From assembly GCF_000317555.1 (NCBI RefSeq), contig NC_019746.1, forward strand, positions 1 to 64,000: DNA of 64,000 nt, given 5' to 3'. The notes under the pieces are model-generated. The model made no database searches. It was not told where the DNA came from and saw nothing but the letters and a program-made list of their open reading frames with translations. The stretch comes from Gloeocapsa sp. PCC 7428. GTDB taxonomy: Bacteria; Cyanobacteriota; Cyanobacteriia; Cyanobacteriales; Chroococcidiopsidaceae. Positions 61,614 through 64,000 of this stretch are shown piece after piece. Made by a program: the position numbers and the translations under genes. Position 1 is the first letter of the stretch, and each line of letters starts with the position of its first letter.

Positions 61614-62575
61614 TAGACCTCGTGCATGAATACTAGACATGAATACTAGAAAAGTGTGCCAGTTGGAAACACGGGGTTGCAAAGTGGAGTAAAAGTGTGG
61701 CAAGAGTCAAGAAATCGAGGAACTGCCATGTCTTACACTGATTTACAAAACCTTTCAACCACACAGTTCAAGCGATTATGTGGAGTCAGTCGTGATACGT
61801 TTGACAATATGGTTGAGGTCTTGCGTCCTGACTTAGAACGCCAAGGTCGTCGTGGCGGACAAAACAAATTGAGCGTTGAAGACCAATTGCTTGTGACGTT
61901 GGAGTATTGGCGCGAATAACGAGCACCAGTTTCATATCGCCACCAGTTGGGGACTGCACGAAACGACGGTTAGTCGCATCATCAGGAAAGTCGAAGACTT
62001 GTTAATCAAATGTGGCAGGTTGCGATTGCCAAGCAAGCGTCACTTGTATCAACCTGGATGGGAGTGGAAGGTTTTCATGGTCGATGTAGGTGAAATGGAA
62101 ATCGAACGTCCAAAAAAAAACAAAAACGCTACTACTCGGGCAAGCAGAAAAGTCACACAATAAAGTCACAACTGTTAGTCGAATTTGAAACTGGAAAGAT
62201 GATCGCTACGGCAGTTGAGAAAGGGAAAACGTACGACTTCAAGCTACTCAAGCGCAGTCGTCTGCCATTTGTACAGTCGCAATTGTGTCTAGCTGACCGA
62301 GGCTATCAGGGATTTGGCAAGCTCCATAGGGGTGTTTGTATTCCCACCAAGAAACCGCGACAACAAGTACTGCCGGATGCCGAGAAGCAACACAATCGAG
62401 CGTTAGCTAGGTTGCGAGTGCGAGTTGAGCATGTGATTCGCCGCTTCAAGATTTTCCGCATCTTTTCTGGGCGCTATCGCAATCGTAGAGAGTGGTTTGG
62501 CTTACGCTTAAATTTGATTGCTGGTTTGCTGAACTACCAACTAGCACATGCTGCTTGCTTCATGCAGGAGGTCTA
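61614..62575 (+). mobile_element. IS5-type insertion sequence, about 962 bp
   Basis: Terminal inverted repeats: TAGACCTCGTGCATGAA (61614-61630) and the reverse complement of TAGACCTCCTGCATGAA (62559-62575), with one mismatch. It is inserted in the IS1 transposase. The same termini bound the MITE at 35373-35539. Confidence 0.85.
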
Positions 62576-62579
62576 CTAA
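61728..62579 (+). pseudogene. IS5-type DDE transposase with two frame changes
   Basis: The N-terminal frame MSYTDLQNLSTTQFKRLCGVS to LLVTLEYWRE ends at a stop at 61919. After an indel the next frame reads EHQFHIATSWGLHETTVSRIIRKVEDLL to KVFMVDVGEMEIERPKK. A second change at a run of nine A (about 62112) leads to the final frame, with LCLADRGYQGFGKLHRG and RVRVEHVIRRFKIFRIFSGRYRNRREW. Metal-binding Asp (VDVGE) and DRGYQG residues are visible. Its stop falls outside the terminal repeat, in flanking DNA. Confidence 0.85.
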
Positions 62580-62868
62580 GTTGCCATAATTGTGCTCCAT
62601 TTGAATGGCTAGTTCGCGATCGCCTCATTTGAAGACGATTTCATCAAAGATGCAATTTTTGCAATTAAACTGCGATCGCCCTCACTCTCCTACCACTTGA
62701 TCGATGCGATCGCTCTTTACTCCCTTCACTGTATAAAAGGCGATCGCTCCTTTCCTCAACGCTTCCCAGGATCTTGTAGGATGTGTAAAGCCTTCGGCAT
62801 ACCAGAAAAGCGAAGCGTAACGCATCACCCAACATATATAATTCTCAACCCTTGCTCAATAAAGAGTT
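62580..62868. repeat. Gene-free spacer with HIP1 sites and REP-like palindrome
   Basis: 289 bp without a convincing gene. Several GCGATCGC sites occur. At 62774-62830 lies GTAGGATGTGTAAAGCCTTC followed by GGCATACC...AAGCGTAACGCATCACCC, whose end matches the TAACGCATCC arms found at 63505-63541 on the other side of the RAYT gene. The pair probably forms the REP-like partners of that transposase. Confidence 0.5.
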
Positions 62869-63430
62869 TCACCCATCCCAGACATCAATTGGTAGAACCA
62901 TCTTTCCCTGCAATCCCCAATCAACTGGATAAACACCCTGCGTCACATATCGATACATATCGATGAAAACTAGAATACTGCCAATCGGCAGCCCGATCGC
63001 ACAATCCATGTCGCACTGGGTTGTAATGGATATAATCACAATGCCGAGCAAAATCCGTCTCATCCCGAATGCAATGTTCCTAAAATCTCCGTTGCCAAAG
63101 AATGCCCTCTTGGCGTTTCTGGCATGACTCGCTCCTACTTGCTTGCGGCTTGATATTCCCTTGTTTTGTGACATAGGTTTTAATCAATCGCCAACGGGTT
63201 GCATAATCACAATCATCTGGTGGTAGTGTCCAGATACAATGAATATGATCGGGCAAGAGCACAATTGCATCAACGGTGAAAGGATATTTTTGTTGCACCT
63301 TGAGGAAAGCAGCCCGCAATAGAGGACGCGCAATATCTGTACAAAGCCAAGGTTGTCTTTGGTGAGTAACCTGGGTAAAGAAGTAAGTCCCTCCTGCGAT
63401 CAAAGCTCTTCGGTAATTGGTCATTGGCAT
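62869..63430 (-). pseudogene. REP-associated tyrosine transposase (RAYT), inactivated
   Basis: Y1-transposase family: AGGTYFFTQVTHQRQPWL at the start, then LLPDHIHCIWTLPPDD with the HxH metal site. A Trp codon has become TAG at 63080-63082, in the conserved RRFWEHCIRDE motif. Past it the frame continues as DETDFARHCDYIHYNPVRHGL and shows a 10-bp tandem duplication (ACATATCGAT at 62945 and 62955), which shifts the frame. The corrected end reads YVTQGVYPVDWG. It should not be active. Confidence 0.85.
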
Positions 63431-63483
63431 CAGAATATAAGGTTCTATCGCTCAATTTACCCAAATGCTTTGAGTGATTCACA

Positions 63484-63545
63484 ATGTAGTGCCACCCACG
63501 CTTTTTATGGATGCGTTAGGCACTACGTAACGCATCCTACAAGAT
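63484..63545. repeat. REP-like palindrome next to the RAYT pseudogene
   Basis: TGGATGCGTTAGGCACTACG and TAACGCATCCTAC form a long imperfect palindrome (GGATGCGTTA with TAACGCATCC) about 55 bp upstream of the transposase start. REP sequences of this type are usual partners of RAYT proteins. Confidence 0.6.
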
Positions 63546-63638
63546 CGGCGATCGTACTTATGAAAGCGTAAACGTGCGATCGCGTGGTGCGTGTAATGCA
63601 CAATCGGTTTTTAGGGGAAGAGTTCGGTTAGCATAAGT

Positions 63639-64000
63639 TTAAAGTGTGTTGACAAGGTATTTGAACAAGTCATCAACAATGGCATTCATCGCAAGAATAT
63701 CTAAGTGATGCCAGTGATAGTCTACAAGATAAGCGTGATTTTGCTGAACTGCTTTAAGTTGTTGCCATAGAGGTTTTTGCGTAAGCCTCTGTAAAAGCTT
63801 CTCTTTGCCTTCATCGCCTCCTCGAACAACGCAGAAAAGCACATCTCCATCAATTTCAGATAGAGATTCCTCAGAAATATTTTCTACGTAGTAAGAATTC
63901 TTTCTCTGCGATGGCGGTCGCTGTAATTCGGCATCATTTAAAATGACACCAGGAGCACTATTTAACCCATAAGCATAAATGTATTCAGGAAATGTGCCAG
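63639..64000 (-). CDS. Siderophore-binding ABC transporter protein, C-terminal part
   Basis: About 119 residues of a periplasmic ferric-siderophore binding protein that runs off the window edge. The sequence GTFPEYIYAYGLNSAPGVILNDAELQRPPSQRK, then LSEIDGDVLFCVVRGGDEGKEKLLQR and the closing NAIVDDLFKYLVN resemble the C-terminal half of the frameshifted gene at 36522-37528 (DADVLFVRN; IIDDLHKYLVDQP). The visible frame is open. With it there are two such genes in the window, which strengthens the iron-uptake theme. Confidence 0.82.
   Translation of the reverse strand, partial: GTFPEYIYAYGLNSAPGVILNDAELQRPPSQRKNSYYVENISEESLSEIDGDVLFCVVRGGDEGKEKLLQRLTQKPLWQQLKAVQQNHAYLVDYHWHHLDILAMNAIVDDLFKYLVNTL

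Noticed and set aside
62697-62966. 89-codon frame after the IS5-type element
   Set aside because: It runs through HIP1 sites and a REP-like palindrome and into the RAYT pseudogene on the opposite strand.
1-64000. CRISPR arrays, tRNA and rRNA genes
   Set aside because: No regularly spaced direct repeats and no tRNA or rRNA signature were seen; the repeats present are palindromic and dispersed.

Overview
The window reads as cyanobacterial DNA. The octamer GCGATCGC (HIP1) recurs throughout, the TonB receptor has the AMIN domain typical of cyanobacteria, and most protein families look cyanobacterial. I cannot name the genus from the sequence alone. No rRNA, tRNA or CRISPR array was recognised.

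Bases 1-33968 are the downstream part of a hybrid PKS/NRPS cluster, all on the plus strand. A KS-AT-KR-ACP polyketide synthase is followed by three NRPS genes with six modules. Adenylation-pocket residues read by eye suggest Ala, Cys, Gly, Ala (then epimerised), Ser and one unresolved residue. The Cys module is Cy-A(Ox)-PCP and should make a thiazole. Release appears reductive: the last large protein fuses a CmlA-type diiron beta-hydroxylase, an internal TubC-like docking domain and a thioester reductase. A methyltransferase, a class III aminotransferase, an MbtH protein and four small unknown proteins follow. The window opens inside the cluster, so loading genes are probably upstream.

Bases 34000-52111 are a mosaic with an iron-limitation flavour. 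It holds a frameshifted siderophore-binding lipoprotein, a frameshifted TonB-dependent receptor, a PchR-like AraC regulator, a class I aldolase, a flavodoxin, an MFS transporter and an orphan one-module NRPS. Also here are an O-methyltransferase, another methyltransferase, a DUF433/DUF5615 pair, an MNT gene with a broken HEPN partner, a Uma2 protein and a 167-bp MITE. A leader of about 190 bp with conserved hairpins occurs twice, before the intact aldolase and before a remnant of a lost aldolase copy.

Bases 52138-60865 are mobile or plasmid-like. A decayed Tn3-family transposon (tyrosine recombinase plus TnpA) is followed by a minus-strand block: ParA, ParB, two unknown proteins, a membrane-anchored AAA ATPase, a DUF457 membrane protein, and a HerA/TraD-like ATPase with a GIY-YIG nuclease domain inserted in it. 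Three 11-bp palindromes lie just after parB. Bases 60943-64000 hold an IS1-type element interrupted by an IS5-type element, a RAYT pseudogene flanked by palindromes, and the end of a second siderophore-binding protein.

A family of palindromic repeats has inserted in frame into the megasynthase genes, three times at the same A-domain loop. Many accessory genes carry single-base frameshifts, which could be real decay or sequencing error.
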